Assembly: GCA_027485615.1 (NCBI GenBank)
Contig: JAIXQS010000139.1
Location: 1 to 35,357 of the forward strand
From: Verrucomicrobiaceae bacterium
GTDB lineage: Bacteria; Verrucomicrobiota; Verrucomicrobiia; Verrucomicrobiales; Akkermansiaceae
DNA length: 35,357 nucleotides
Reading direction: 5' to 3'
Positions 15,698 through 24,388 of the stretch are shown piece by piece. The position numbers and the translations under genes were made by a program. The notes below the pieces were generated by a model. The model had not been told where the DNA came from, did no database searches, and worked only from the letters and a program-made list of their open reading frames with translations. Numbering within the stretch: the first letter of the stretch is position 1; every line of letters starts with the position of its first letter.

Positions 15698-16915
15698 ATG
15701 CACAGCCGCCCGCCGAAAAAGTTCTCGCCGATCCCTTTCACCTACCATCAGGAGATCGACCTGCGCATCGACTCCCTGACGAACCTCGGCGCGGGCGTGG
15801 GCCGTGTGGACGGCTGGGTGGTGTTCGTGCCCTATGCGCTGCCGGGCGAGCTGGTGCGCACGCGGATTTTCCGCAACGACAAGAACCACTCGCAGGGCGA
15901 TCTCGTGGAGATTCTGGAGAAATCCCCTGACCGCGTGGAGCCGGGCTGTGCATTGTTCGGAACCTGCGGCGGCTGCCAATACCAGCACCTTTCCTACGAA
16001 ACGCAGCTCGCATGGAAAACCCGCCAGATCCGCGAGTTGCTGAAACACATGGCCGGCGAGGAGCGCGAGGTGAACCCCTGCGCCAGCTCCGAGCAGATCT
16101 GGAACTACCGCTCGAAGATCACCCCGCACTTCGAGAAACCCGTGGACGGCGTGGTGAAAGAGATCGGTTTCCTCAAGGTCGGGCGGCGTCAGGAAATCCT
16201 GAACGTCCCGAACTGCCCCATCGCCATGCGGGAAATCAACGACGCGCTGCCGGAAGTCCACGCCGAACTGAGAACGAACGGTCGGCACTACAAACGCGGC
16301 GCGACCATCCTCCTGCGCGCCACCGAAGGCCGCGTCGAGCGGGATCCCAAGGCCATCGCCCGCGAGGAGATCGGCGGCGTGAAATTCGATTTCGTGGCCG
16401 GCGAGTTTTTCCAGAACAACCCCTTCATCCTGGAGCAATTCACCGGATACGTCGGCGAAAAGGCGCTGGAGGGCGGCGCGCGTTTTCTGGTGGACGCGTA
16501 TTGCGGCGCGGGGCTGTTCGGGCTTTGCCTCGCTGGACGCTTTGAAAAGGTCATGGGCGTGGAGGTGAACGAGGCGGGCGCGCGCTGGGCGGCGAACAAC
16601 GTCGCGCTCAACGGTTTTGAAAACGTTTCCATCCTGCAGGCCGATGCGGAGGAGATTTTTGCAAAAATCGACACGCCTCCCGGGCAGACGGCAGTGGTGA
16701 TCGATCCGCCAAGGAAGGGTTGCTCGCCGGAATTTCTCGCGCAGCTCGTCACCTACGGGCCGCAGCGCATCGTCTATGTTTCCTGCGATCCGGCGACGCA
16801 GGTGCGGGATTACAAGATCCTTCGTGAGGCCGGTTACTCACTCACCGAAGTGCAGCCCTTCGATCTTTTTCCCCACACCCGCCATGTCGAGTGCGTGATG
16901 ACGCTTTCCAGATAA
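15698..16915 (+). CDS. 23S rRNA (uracil-5-)-methyltransferase, RlmD/RumA type
   Basis: This 405-residue enzyme methylates U at C5 using S-adenosylmethionine. An N-terminal TRAM domain (about 14-72) binds RNA. Four cysteines for a 4Fe-4S cluster are seen: C84, C90, C93 and C173. The SAM site is VDAYCGAGLFGLCL, followed by VIDPPRKG; the nucleophile is C363 in YVSCDPATQ, and HVECVMTL ends the protein. The Fe-S cysteines place it with RlmD/RlmC-type enzymes rather than TrmA. The exact target base (U1939, U747 or tRNA U54) cannot be told from sequence alone. Its promoter must lie near the REP-like element. Confidence 0.93.
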   Translation: MHSRPPKKFSPIPFTYHQEIDLRIDSLTNLGAGVGRVDGWVVFVPYALPGELVRTRIFRNDKNHSQGDLVEILEKSPDRVEPGCALFGTCGGCQYQHLSYETQLAWKTRQIRELLKHMAGEEREVNPCASSEQIWNYRSKITPHFEKPVDGVVKEIGFLKVGRRQEILNVPNCPIAMREINDALPEVHAELRTNGRHYKRGATILLRATEGRVERDPKAIAREEIGGVKFDFVAGEFFQNNPFILEQFTGYVGEKALEGGARFLVDAYCGAGLFGLCLAGRFEKVMGVEVNEAGARWAANNVALNGFENVSILQADAEEIFAKIDTPPGQTAVVIDPPRKGCSPEFLAQLVTYGPQRIVYVSCDPATQVRDYKILREAGYSLTEVQPFDLFPHTRHVECVMTLSR

Positions 16916-16995
16916 GCGCCTACCGCTACATTTTAATTTGGCGAAACGCCGCCTTGATCTATCCGTAGTCCTACCATACTTTTTGAAAAAATTCC

Positions 16996-19900
16996 ATGAA
17001 GAAATCCAATCCCCCAAGGCGCATCATATTTGCGGCGACCGTCCTCACCCTTCTGATGTGCGGAGTTCTCCTGGTGCGCCATTCCCTGACGAAACCCGAC
17101 GGTGGTGAAGCTCCCGCCGTATCCCGCAAGGGCGCCACCGGATCCGCGAAGGACAGTCCGGCCCCCACCGCAGCGGCTCGCGAACGTGAGGAGGCCACGC
17201 TCACTTACACGTCCCAGCACAGCGGCGAAAATCTCAGGATCGCCATGGATCGCTTCATGGCCTGCAACAACGATGGCGTGGGTGAGATCATGATCCTCAA
17301 TCCGCCGGCAACGCCCGCCAGCCTCCAGAAACGCCTTGCTGAATACGAAGCTCCGCGCGGCATCTACCCCGTAGCCTTCGATGCAAACGATCCTTCTGGC
17401 GCATACGTGGTTATCACCTCCGAAATCCGTGCCAAGATTCCCCGCGAGCTGGCCGGGCGCTTCGCCCGCGAGAACGGCCTTACCATCCACGCAATGCCGG
17501 AATATGCTCCTGATTGGGTGGTTTTCTCCGCCGTGAATCCATTCGAAGCCATGGAGAAAATCAGCTCGATCCGTTCGGAACCTGCTGTCGGTGAAGCTGA
17601 TATCCTCGTCGGGCGGCGCCTGGTCCCGATGGCGCTCCCGAACGATCCGCTCATCGGCAACCAATGGCACCTGAAAAGGAGCGGTGCCGCGGTGGCGGGC
17701 ACTGACATGAACGTGGAAGACGCATGGAACTACGCGGGCGGCCCCGGAGCCGGCTCGCGGGGGCGCGGGGTCTTTATCGGCATCCTCGACGATTCAATGC
17801 AGGTCTCGCACCCCGATTTCGTCGGCAACGTGGACACCTCCATCGACTTTGACTTTCTTGGCAATGACGGGAATCCGAGCCCGGTTCTGTCCAGCGACAA
17901 TCACGGAACAGCCGTCGGCGGTGTGGCGGCCTCCCGCGGCAACAACGCGCTCGGCTCCTCCGGGGTCGCCCCGGAGGCAACCCTCGTGGGTATGCGCATG
18001 CTCGGTGACTTGACCACCGACTTGGTTATCGCGGACGCCTTCGACCACCAAAAGGATGTGATTCAGGTGAAAAACAACAGCTGGGGCCCAAACTTACCAT
18101 TTGCCAAGATGGATCCTCTTGAGTCAGCCGCGCTGAAAAATGCGGCCACCGAAGGACGCGGCGGAAAGGGCACCATTTTCACCTTCGCGGCAGGTAACGA
18201 CGGCGACGTTGAGGACAGCGCGAACTACAGCGAGTATACCAGTTCGATTTACACGATCGCGGTCGGTGCCACGAGTTCCAAGGGGACACGCACCTTCTAC
18301 TCGGAACCGGGTGCAAACCTGGTGATCACCGCTCCTTCGGGAAACGTCCCCGGGCACCCGCTTGATGACGGCGGACTGGGCATCACCACCGCAGATCGCA
18401 CGGGGAACGACGGATATGCGCCCGGCGACTACACCAACAGTTTCAACGGCACTTCTTCCTCATGTCCTGCGGTGTCCGGAGGTATCGCAGTGATGCTTGA
18501 GAAAAATCCGAACCTCGGATGGCGCGACGTGCAGGCAATCCTGATCAACAGCGCGGTAAAGTTCAACCCGACCGATCCCGGCTGGCTCACCAACGCCGCG
18601 GGACTGCATTTCAACAACGACTACGGCGCGGGCCTCATGGACGTCACCGCAGCAGTCAACCTCGCCGCCACATGGGAAAACCTCGGTCCGCAAAGCTCGG
18701 TGGTATCAACCAAATCGAACGTCGGCCTCTCGATCCCCGACAATAATTCCGCAGGTCGCGATGTCCTATTCAACCTGCCCGGCTCCAATATTATCACCGA
18801 GCATGTCACATTGAGGCTGAGCGTCAGCCACACCGCCCGCGGCGATCTTGAAATCACCCTGTTCTCCCCCTCAGGCACTGCGAGCCGGCTCACCGAAGTC
18901 CGAGCCGATAACGATGACAACTATAGCAATTTCACCTTCAGCACGGTGCAGAACTGGGGCGAGAATTCCTCAGGTGTCTGGACATTGAAGGTAGCTGACC
19001 GCAAAAGCGCCGCCAACACGAACGGTGGCACGATCACCAACGCGGAACTCACGGTTTACGGCGTCTTCGCACCTCCGGTCAACCCTCCGCCTGATGTGCG
19101 CATTGCCGCACCTACCGGCGGCTCTGTATTCAGCCCCGGCGTCGGCTACACGGTATCGGTCGATGCGACAGATGTGGACATCGACAAGAACCCCGACACG
19201 GTCACCAAGGTTGATCTTTATGAGAACGGAGTGCTGGTGGCCACGGATTTAACGGCACCATACGTGTTTCCCCGTAACCCGGCCAACGGCTTCTACAACT
19301 ATGTGGCCAAGGCTACGGACTCCGAAGGTCTGGAAGGGGAGTCGTCGTCCGTTTTAGTGATCGTAAAAAACCAGACCCCCGTCATCGCATCGGCCACACT
19401 AAACGCAGGCAGTCAGGCATTCGATGATCTGCCTATCACTGTCTCAACTCTAAATGCGTCCGATCCGGAGTCTGATACCATGACCTTTTCCTACGACTGG
19501 GAGTTCAGCGTTGATGATAAGACTTTCGCCAGTTCCGGCTTGACCGGAGACACACTTGTTCCCAACCCCGACCACAGCGGCAAATTGTGGCGCTGTGTGA
19601 TCACGGCTAACGACGGCAACACCACAAGCACGCCTTTTGTCACCAGTGTGGTCAACCTCCTCGACCGTCCCTCAGCGCTGCCTGTCCGCCCCGGTGGCGC
19701 TTACTCATACCAGAGCGGTCTTGTCCTCAAGGGTGACACGCTCCTCATCAACCGTCAGGCGGTGATCCACGAGTTCAGCCAAGGCCCCCCGGGAGGCACT
19801 TCCGAGTGGATTGAAATTCTGACCCTGAAGGATGGCAGCCTGTCCGACTGGTCTGTTGCTGATTCGTTCGGCAACACGCTGCAGTTTGCGTCTGACGCGT

Positions 19901-21885
19901 GGGACAATATTCCCGCCGGCACTCTCATCGTCGTTTACAACGGCGTGCCAACAAAGGATCGACTCCTGCCCGCCGATTCCTTCGACACCTCCACGGGTGC
20001 GGTGGTGGTCTCCAGCTCGGATGAGGATTTTTTCACCCCAACCTCCGCATGGCCGACACTCGACAACGCCGAGGACGCAATTTTCTTGAGCAATTCCGCG
20101 GGTCTTCAGATCCACGCGGTCTCATACGGCAACTCCATCGCCGCCTCCCCGAACGTAGGGCAGGTGCGCTCCGGCGAAGCGGCTTACTTCGCCGGCCAAT
20201 CCGATGCCGGAGCCAACCTCGCAAACGAATGGCTGAGAACGACATCCTCCACCTCGCGCACATCCAGCTTTTCCGCCGCGCCATTGGCCATCTTCCCCGG
20301 TGCGGTTTTCACCAACGGACAATACAGGCAAGACTTCGACGTCGAACCCGGCGCATCGGGCACTTTTTTCCCCACGGGATGGTCCGCCTATTCGGTGAAT
20401 ATCGGCCTCACCCAGACGACGAACTTTGACGATCTTTTGTTAGCCACACAACAGTCCTCTGCCGGCGGGGTCTTCAACTTCGGCTCCCGCATCGGAATGC
20501 TTGCCAGTACGAATGCGACGACCAAACGTTTCGACCCGGGCTTCTTCGCCCTCGCACTCGACAACACGCGCAACCTCACGGGGCTGGAGATCAGCTATGA
20601 CATCATCAAGGCCACCGAGCAACAGCGCTCCATGCAGATGACCTTGGAATACGCGACCGGCAATCCCGAGAACACGGGCACCATCTGGACACCTGTTGCC
20701 GGCACTACATATATTTCCGGCAACAGTCCCACGGGTACGCGCACGCGCTACACGAATATCCCTTTGCCCGCGATCTTCCAAAACCGGGAATCGCCCATTT
20801 ACCTGCGCTGGCTGTACAGAACCGCCATCAATAATCCAGGCACGGGTTTTCCCGACGCGCTCACCATCGACAACGTCCTCATCTCATCCGACTCGTCTCC
20901 GAACATTTTCATGACCCTTTCCGTCGACCCTTCCACCATCGCGGAAACGGACGGTGAAAACGCGTCGGTCGGAACGATCACACTCAGCGAGCCGCTTTCC
21001 GTCAACCTGACTCTGGGTATCTCCTCCTCGGACACGGGCGAGGCTACGGTTCCCGCCTCTGTCGTCATCCCGGCAGGTAATACCACCGCGACCTTCCCCA
21101 TATCCGCCTTCGACGATATCTTCGCCGATGGCACCCAGTCTCCCACGATCACGGTATCCGCCCCGGGATTTCTCAATGTTTCGCAGGTTATTTCGGTCAC
21201 CGACAACGAACCCGCGCAAATCGGTGTGACTCCCGCATTACCAAACAATTTGAGCAACGCCACCTTCGTAACCCGCATCCGCGAAAACAAGATCACGGAA
21301 CCGTCCACCTTCCGGCTGGCCACCGGTTCGGTGCTTCCTGACGGACTCACCCTAGACACCACAACCGGCTTGATTTCCGGAACCGTATCGCCCACCGCCT
21401 CGCTCGGCTCCTACACGGTGGTAATTGAGCGCCGCAACGTGGTGGATGGTTTCACTTCGCAAACCATCGTGATCGTGGTTTCGCAATCCGTTTCCGTCAG
21501 CTACTCACAGTGGATCAGCGGCTTTGGTGTTACTGATAACTCGGTCACCGGAGACTCAGAGAATGATTTTCTACCTAACCTCGTCGAATACGCACTCGGG
21601 AGTCATCCCGATCATATCGACAATCCATCGCCCATCGTCTCCGGCAAAGAGAGCAACTCGATTTCAATCACCTACACGAAATCAAAGAACGTGGTCGATG
21701 TCACGCTGGTAGCCGAATGGTCTCCCTCCCTGGAATCGAATTCATGGGAAACTGCAGGTATCGTCCATCAGGTGATGATCGATGGCGTAGACAGCCAGAC
21801 GATCAGGTCTACGATCACGATCGATCCCGCTCGTGCAGCTAAGTTCATGCGCCTGAGGGCGATTCTTCCGCCGCCACCCAAATAG
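16996..21885 (+). CDS. Large secreted subtilisin-like (S8) protease with P domain and adhesion-type repeats
   Basis: A 1629-residue secreted or surface protein. An N-terminal hydrophobic segment (8-27) is followed by a propeptide to about 210. The S8 catalytic domain (about 225-560) has D265 (IGILDDS), H303 (DNHGTAVGG), oxyanion N401 (FAAGND) and S487 (NGTSSSCPA), so it should be active. Then, in order: a proprotein-convertase P domain (about 566-688), an Ig-like domain (697-790), a cadherin-like segment (792-888), a lamin-tail-like domain (919-1095), a probable jelly-roll module (1108-1302), a Calx-beta-like module (1305-1407), a putative Ig module (1409-1495) and a C-terminal region with NLVEYALGSHPD common in Verrucomicrobia. 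No sorting signal such as PEP-CTERM or LPXTG is visible at the end. No Shine-Dalgarno is visible. Domain borders are approximate. Confidence 0.93.
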   Translation: MKKSNPPRRIIFAATVLTLLMCGVLLVRHSLTKPDGGEAPAVSRKGATGSAKDSPAPTAAAREREEATLTYTSQHSGENLRIAMDRFMACNNDGVGEIMILNPPATPASLQKRLAEYEAPRGIYPVAFDANDPSGAYVVITSEIRAKIPRELAGRFARENGLTIHAMPEYAPDWVVFSAVNPFEAMEKISSIRSEPAVGEADILVGRRLVPMALPNDPLIGNQWHLKRSGAAVAGTDMNVEDAWNYAGGPGAGSRGRGVFIGILDDSMQVSHPDFVGNVDTSIDFDFLGNDGNPSPVLSSDNHGTAVGGVAASRGNNALGSSGVAPEATLVGMRMLGDLTTDLVIADAFDHQKDVIQVKNNSWGPNLPFAKMDPLESAALKNAATEGRGGKGTIFTFAAGNDGDVEDSANYSEYTSSIYTIAVGATSSKGTRTFYSEPGANLVITAPSGNVPGHPLDDGGLGITTADRTGNDGYAPGDYTNSFNGTSSSCPAVSGGIAVMLEKNPNLGWRDVQAILINSAVKFNPTDPGWLTNAAGLHFNNDYGAGLMDVTAAVNLAATWENLGPQSSVVSTKSNVGLSIPDNNSAGRDVLFNLPGSNIITEHVTLRLSVSHTARGDLEITLFSPSGTASRLTEVRADNDDNYSNFTFSTVQNWGENSSGVWTLKVADRKSAANTNGGTITNAELTVYGVFAPPVNPPPDVRIAAPTGGSVFSPGVGYTVSVDATDVDIDKNPDTVTKVDLYENGVLVATDLTAPYVFPRNPANGFYNYVAKATDSEGLEGESSSVLVIVKNQTPVIASATLNAGSQAFDDLPITVSTLNASDPESDTMTFSYDWEFSVDDKTFASSGLTGDTLVPNPDHSGKLWRCVITANDGNTTSTPFVTSVVNLLDRPSALPVRPGGAYSYQSGLVLKGDTLLINRQAVIHEFSQGPPGGTSEWIEILTLKDGSLSDWSVADSFGNTLQFASDAWDNIPAGTLIVVYNGVPTKDRLLPADSFDTSTGAVVVSSSDEDFFTPTSAWPTLDNAEDAIFLSNSAGLQIHAVSYGNSIAASPNVGQVRSGEAAYFAGQSDAGANLANEWLRTTSSTSRTSSFSAAPLAIFPGAVFTNGQYRQDFDVEPGASGTFFPTGWSAYSVNIGLTQTTNFDDLLLATQQSSAGGVFNFGSRIGMLASTNATTKRFDPGFFALALDNTRNLTGLEISYDIIKATEQQRSMQMTLEYATGNPENTGTIWTPVAGTTYISGNSPTGTRTRYTNIPLPAIFQNRESPIYLRWLYRTAINNPGTGFPDALTIDNVLISSDSSPNIFMTLSVDPSTIAETDGENASVGTITLSEPLSVNLTLGISSSDTGEATVPASVVIPAGNTTATFPISAFDDIFADGTQSPTITVSAPGFLNVSQVISVTDNEPAQIGVTPALPNNLSNATFVTRIRENKITEPSTFRLATGSVLPDGLTLDTTTGLISGTVSPTASLGSYTVVIERRNVVDGFTSQTIVIVVSQSVSVSYSQWISGFGVTDNSVTGDSENDFLPNLVEYALGSHPDHIDNPSPIVSGKESNSISITYTKSKNVVDVTLVAEWSPSLESNSWETAGIVHQVMIDGVDSQTIRSTITIDPARAAKFMRLRAILPPPPK

Positions 21886-21919
21886 CGGAGAGAGCCGCTT
21901 CAAGGCCAGGGTTTCGGGG

Positions 21920-21944
21920 ACGGCGGGATTTTCCCGCCGTTTCC
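21920..21944 (+). terminator. Intrinsic terminator after the subtilase gene
   Basis: A perfect 9-bp stem, 21920-21928 with 21932-21940, loop TTT, followed by TTTCC-type bases. It lies 34 bases past the subtilase stop and upstream of feoA. The T-tract is short, so efficiency is uncertain, but stem, loop and position fit an intrinsic terminator that separates the protease gene from feoAB. Confidence 0.65.
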
Positions 21945-21954
21945 TATTGCAACC

Positions 21955-21976
21955 CAGTCTCAATTAGATGAGACTG
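21955..21976. promoter_or_regulatory. 8-bp inverted repeat just upstream of feoA
   Basis: Perfect arms cagtctca (21955-21962) and tgagactg (21969-21976) flank ATTAGA. The site ends five bases before the feoA start. Its position fits an operator or a structured leader controlling ferrous iron uptake. The TGAGA element resembles part of Fur half-sites in some bacteria, but the arms are turned the opposite way to a classic Fur box, so no regulator can be assigned. A hairpin so close to the start could also hide the ribosome site. Confidence 0.45.
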
Positions 21977-21981
21977 CTTAC

Positions 21982-22221
21982 GTGCTTACCGTCACTCCCA
22001 TCCGCCAAGTCACCCTCAACGAGGTGGCCGTGAATTGCGACGTGCGTATCAGCGCCCTCAACGGCCCGGCTTGCGAGCGCCTCCGCGATCTCGGCTTCTG
22101 CGAACAGATGCAGCTCCGCAAAATTTCCAACGGCCGCAACCTCGTCTGCACCGTTTGCGGTGCGAAAATGGCGATCAGCCGCGAGCTTGCCGAGCAAGTC
22201 CTCGTTTCCCCCGTCCTCTGA
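21982..22221 (+). CDS. feoA: FeoA ferrous iron transport protein
   Basis: This 79-residue protein matches the FeoA SH3-like fold: residues 11-30 VTLNEVAVNCDVRISALNGP, then ERLRDLGFCEQMQLRKISN and VCTVCGAKMAISRELAEQVLV. FeoA is a small cytoplasmic partner of FeoB. The start is GTG at 21982, directly after the inverted repeat. The gene ends 10 bp before feoB, so the two are one operon. Length is usual for FeoA (75-85). Confidence 0.92.
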   Translation: MLTVTPIRQVTLNEVAVNCDVRISALNGPACERLRDLGFCEQMQLRKISNGRNLVCTVCGAKMAISRELAEQVLVSPVL

Positions 22222-22231
22222 AATCACGGCC

Positions 22232-24124
22232 ATGTCCGCCGCATCCGAGGCTCCCCGCACCATTGCCCTTGTCGGAAATCCGAACGCCGGGAAAACCACG
22301 CTCTTCAACGCCCTTACCGGAAAGAACCAGCGCACCGGCAACTACGCCGGAGTCACCGTTGAGCTGAAAACCGGTGAAACCTACACCCCCCATGGTCGCA
22401 AGCTCAACGTCCTCGACTTGCCTGGCTGCTACTCCCTCCGCGCGAACTCTCCGGATGAGAAAATCGCCCTCGACGCCCTTACCGGTAAGCTCCCCGACAC
22501 CGCCGCCCCCGATCTCGTCGTCTGCGTCATCGATGCCTCGAACCTCGAGCGCCACCTCCAGTTAGCCCTCCAGGTCATCGAACTCGGCCTACCCTGCGTG
22601 CTCGCGCTGAACATGGTCGATGTCGCCGAAAAATCCGGCCTGCGCCTCGATCCCGCCAAGCTTTCGGAGGAACTCGGCATCCCCGTTGTCCCCATGCAGG
22701 CGAACGCCGCGAAAGGCATCATCGAGCTGAAACAGGCGCTGCGACATCCCTTCCCACCCCCGTCATCAGCTACGTGGCTGGCCGGTGGCAATGATCCCGA
22801 GGAAGCCCGCCGCACGTTCATCGCGGATCTGTGTGCGCTCGCCGCCCGACGCCCAGACGCCCAGTCCCGCACCTTTTCCGACAAGCTCGATTCCTTCCTG
22901 CTTCACCCCTTTCTCGGTTGGATCGCACTGATAGCGGTGATGTTCTCCGTCTTCTGGGCCATCTTCTCCTTCGCCGCCAGCCCCACGGCTCTCATCGACG
23001 CCGCGCGCGGCTCATTCGGCGCGTGGGTGGAAAGCCTCATGCCGGAGGGTGATTTCCGCTCGCTGCTCGTGGAGGGGGTCATCGCCGGGGTCGGCGGCGT
23101 GCTCGTCTTCCTACCGCAGATCGTCCTGCTCTTCCTATTCATCGGCCTGTTGGAAAGCAGCGGCTACATGGCTCGCGCGGCCTTCCTGATGGATGGCGTC
23201 ATGGCCAAGGCCGGCCTCAGCGGGAAAGCCTTCCTGCCCCTTTTCAGTTCATACGCCTGCGCCATCCCTGGCATCATGGCCACCCGCACCATCGATTCCG
23301 CAAAGGAGAGGCTGGTCACCATCTTCGTCGCACCGTGGATGAGCTGCTCCGCCCGCCTCCCGGTCTATTTCCTCATCGTCCCGCTGCTGCTGCACGAAAA
23401 GGAAGGCTCGTGGAAACAGGCGCTCATCCTATTCGGCATCTACGCGCTCGGAACCCTCACCGCTTTTGTCACCGCCCGCGTTCTGCGCGGTCGCCTCGGC
23501 CCCGACAAATCCCCCAACCACTTTCTCCTCGAACTCCCGCCCTACCGTCGCCCGCAATGGTCTTACATTTTCCGCCACGTCATCGACCGCGCCTGGGCCT
23601 TCGTCCGCAAGGCCGGCACGATCATCCTCGGCCTTTCCGTCCTGCTCTGGGCGCTCGCCACCTACCCGAAAACCGACTCGGAAGATCCCGGCGAGATCCT
23701 CGCCCACAGCGCGATGGGCCGCATCGGCGCGTTCATCGAGCCCGCCGTGAAACCCCTCGGCTTCGACGGCCGCACCGGCACCGCCATCCTCACCTCCTTC
23801 GCCGCCCGCGAGGTTGTTGTTTCCTCGCTCGCCATCATTTTCAGCGTGGAGGAAACGGACGACGATGAGGAAACCCGCAGCCTACTCCGCGACCGTATCG
23901 CCGCCGCCACCTGGCCGGACGGGCGCCCGCTTTTCACTCCCCTCAGTCTCGTTTCCCTCCTCGTTTTTTTCATCTACGCTCTCCAGTGCCTACCTACTAC
24001 CGCTGTAGTAGCACGGGAAGCCGGTTCCTGGAAATGGGCGATCGGACAGTTCGCATTCATGTCCACCTTCGCCTACCTCGCCTCCTTCCTCGTCTTCCAG
24101 GGCGGCCGCCTCCTGGGCTTCTGA
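22232..24124 (+). CDS. feoB: FeoB ferrous iron transporter (GTPase membrane protein)
   Basis: This 630-residue protein imports Fe(II) across the inner membrane. The N-terminal G domain has G1 GNPNAGKTT (15-23), the GNYAGVTVE switch, G3 DLPGCYSL and G4 NMVD. The membrane part holds two Gate-type repeats with SSGYMARAAFLMDGVM, FSSYACAIPGIMATRTI and APWMSCSARLPVY. It is slightly short compared with the E. coli protein (773), which has a larger middle and end, but fits compact FeoBs. The ATG at 22232 is used; an upstream extension overlaps feoA out of frame. A tiny Cys-rich membrane protein follows, completing a feoA-feoB-accessory set. Confidence 0.95.
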   Translation: MSAASEAPRTIALVGNPNAGKTTLFNALTGKNQRTGNYAGVTVELKTGETYTPHGRKLNVLDLPGCYSLRANSPDEKIALDALTGKLPDTAAPDLVVCVIDASNLERHLQLALQVIELGLPCVLALNMVDVAEKSGLRLDPAKLSEELGIPVVPMQANAAKGIIELKQALRHPFPPPSSATWLAGGNDPEEARRTFIADLCALAARRPDAQSRTFSDKLDSFLLHPFLGWIALIAVMFSVFWAIFSFAASPTALIDAARGSFGAWVESLMPEGDFRSLLVEGVIAGVGGVLVFLPQIVLLFLFIGLLESSGYMARAAFLMDGVMAKAGLSGKAFLPLFSSYACAIPGIMATRTIDSAKERLVTIFVAPWMSCSARLPVYFLIVPLLLHEKEGSWKQALILFGIYALGTLTAFVTARVLRGRLGPDKSPNHFLLELPPYRRPQWSYIFRHVIDRAWAFVRKAGTIILGLSVLLWALATYPKTDSEDPGEILAHSAMGRIGAFIEPAVKPLGFDGRTGTAILTSFAAREVVVSSLAIIFSVEETDDDEETRSLLRDRIAAATWPDGRPLFTPLSLVSLLVFFIYALQCLPTTAVVAREAGSWKWAIGQFAFMSTFAYLASFLVFQGGRLLGF

Positions 24125-24138
24125 AGCTCTTCCTTAAG

Positions 24139-24166
24139 GTTTGAAATTTAGAATTTAAAGTTTTGG
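24139..24166 (+). repeat. AT-rich spacer between feoB and the small Feo protein
   Basis: A stretch of TTGAAATTTAGAATTTAAAG followed by TTTTGG in otherwise GC-rich DNA. The 12-base word TTTAAAGTTTTG, which includes the downstream TTG start codon, recurs on the minus strand at 32103-32092 directly over the TTG start of the DUF4340 gene. It may be a weak promoter, a translation element, or an intergenic repeat. Confidence 0.45.
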
Positions 24167-24324
24167 ATCTGCAAAGCTACATCGCACTCGGATGCGTCAC
24201 CCTCACCGTCGCAGCCTTTGCCTATCGCATCGCCCGCTCCCGGAAGAAATCCGTTTGCGGAAGGGGCTGTTGCTGCGGCGAGGCGGCGAAAAATGACACC
24301 ATCAAAAGCCGGGCCAATCGCTGA
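24163..24324 (+). CDS. FeoB-associated Cys-rich membrane protein
   Basis: A 53-residue protein that reads in one frame from a TTG start to a TGA. One transmembrane helix spans about residues 5-20 (YIALGCVTLTVAAFAYRIA), followed by a basic stretch (RSRKK) and a cluster C-G-R-G-C-C-C-G. This layout, helix first and then clustered Cys/Gly, is that of the small FeoB-associated Cys-rich proteins (PF12669 type) found after feoB in many bacteria. It may assist iron transfer or sense iron at the membrane. The start codon is the weakest point: no ATG or GTG gives the helix. Confidence 0.75.
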   Translation: MDLQSYIALGCVTLTVAAFAYRIARSRKKSVCGRGCCCGEAAKNDTIKSRANR

Positions 24325-24388
24325 TTCGCTTTAGCCTCGCCCCAACCGGCTTCCGCGGACGGGTTCACAGCCTTTGCCCGCTTCTCGC

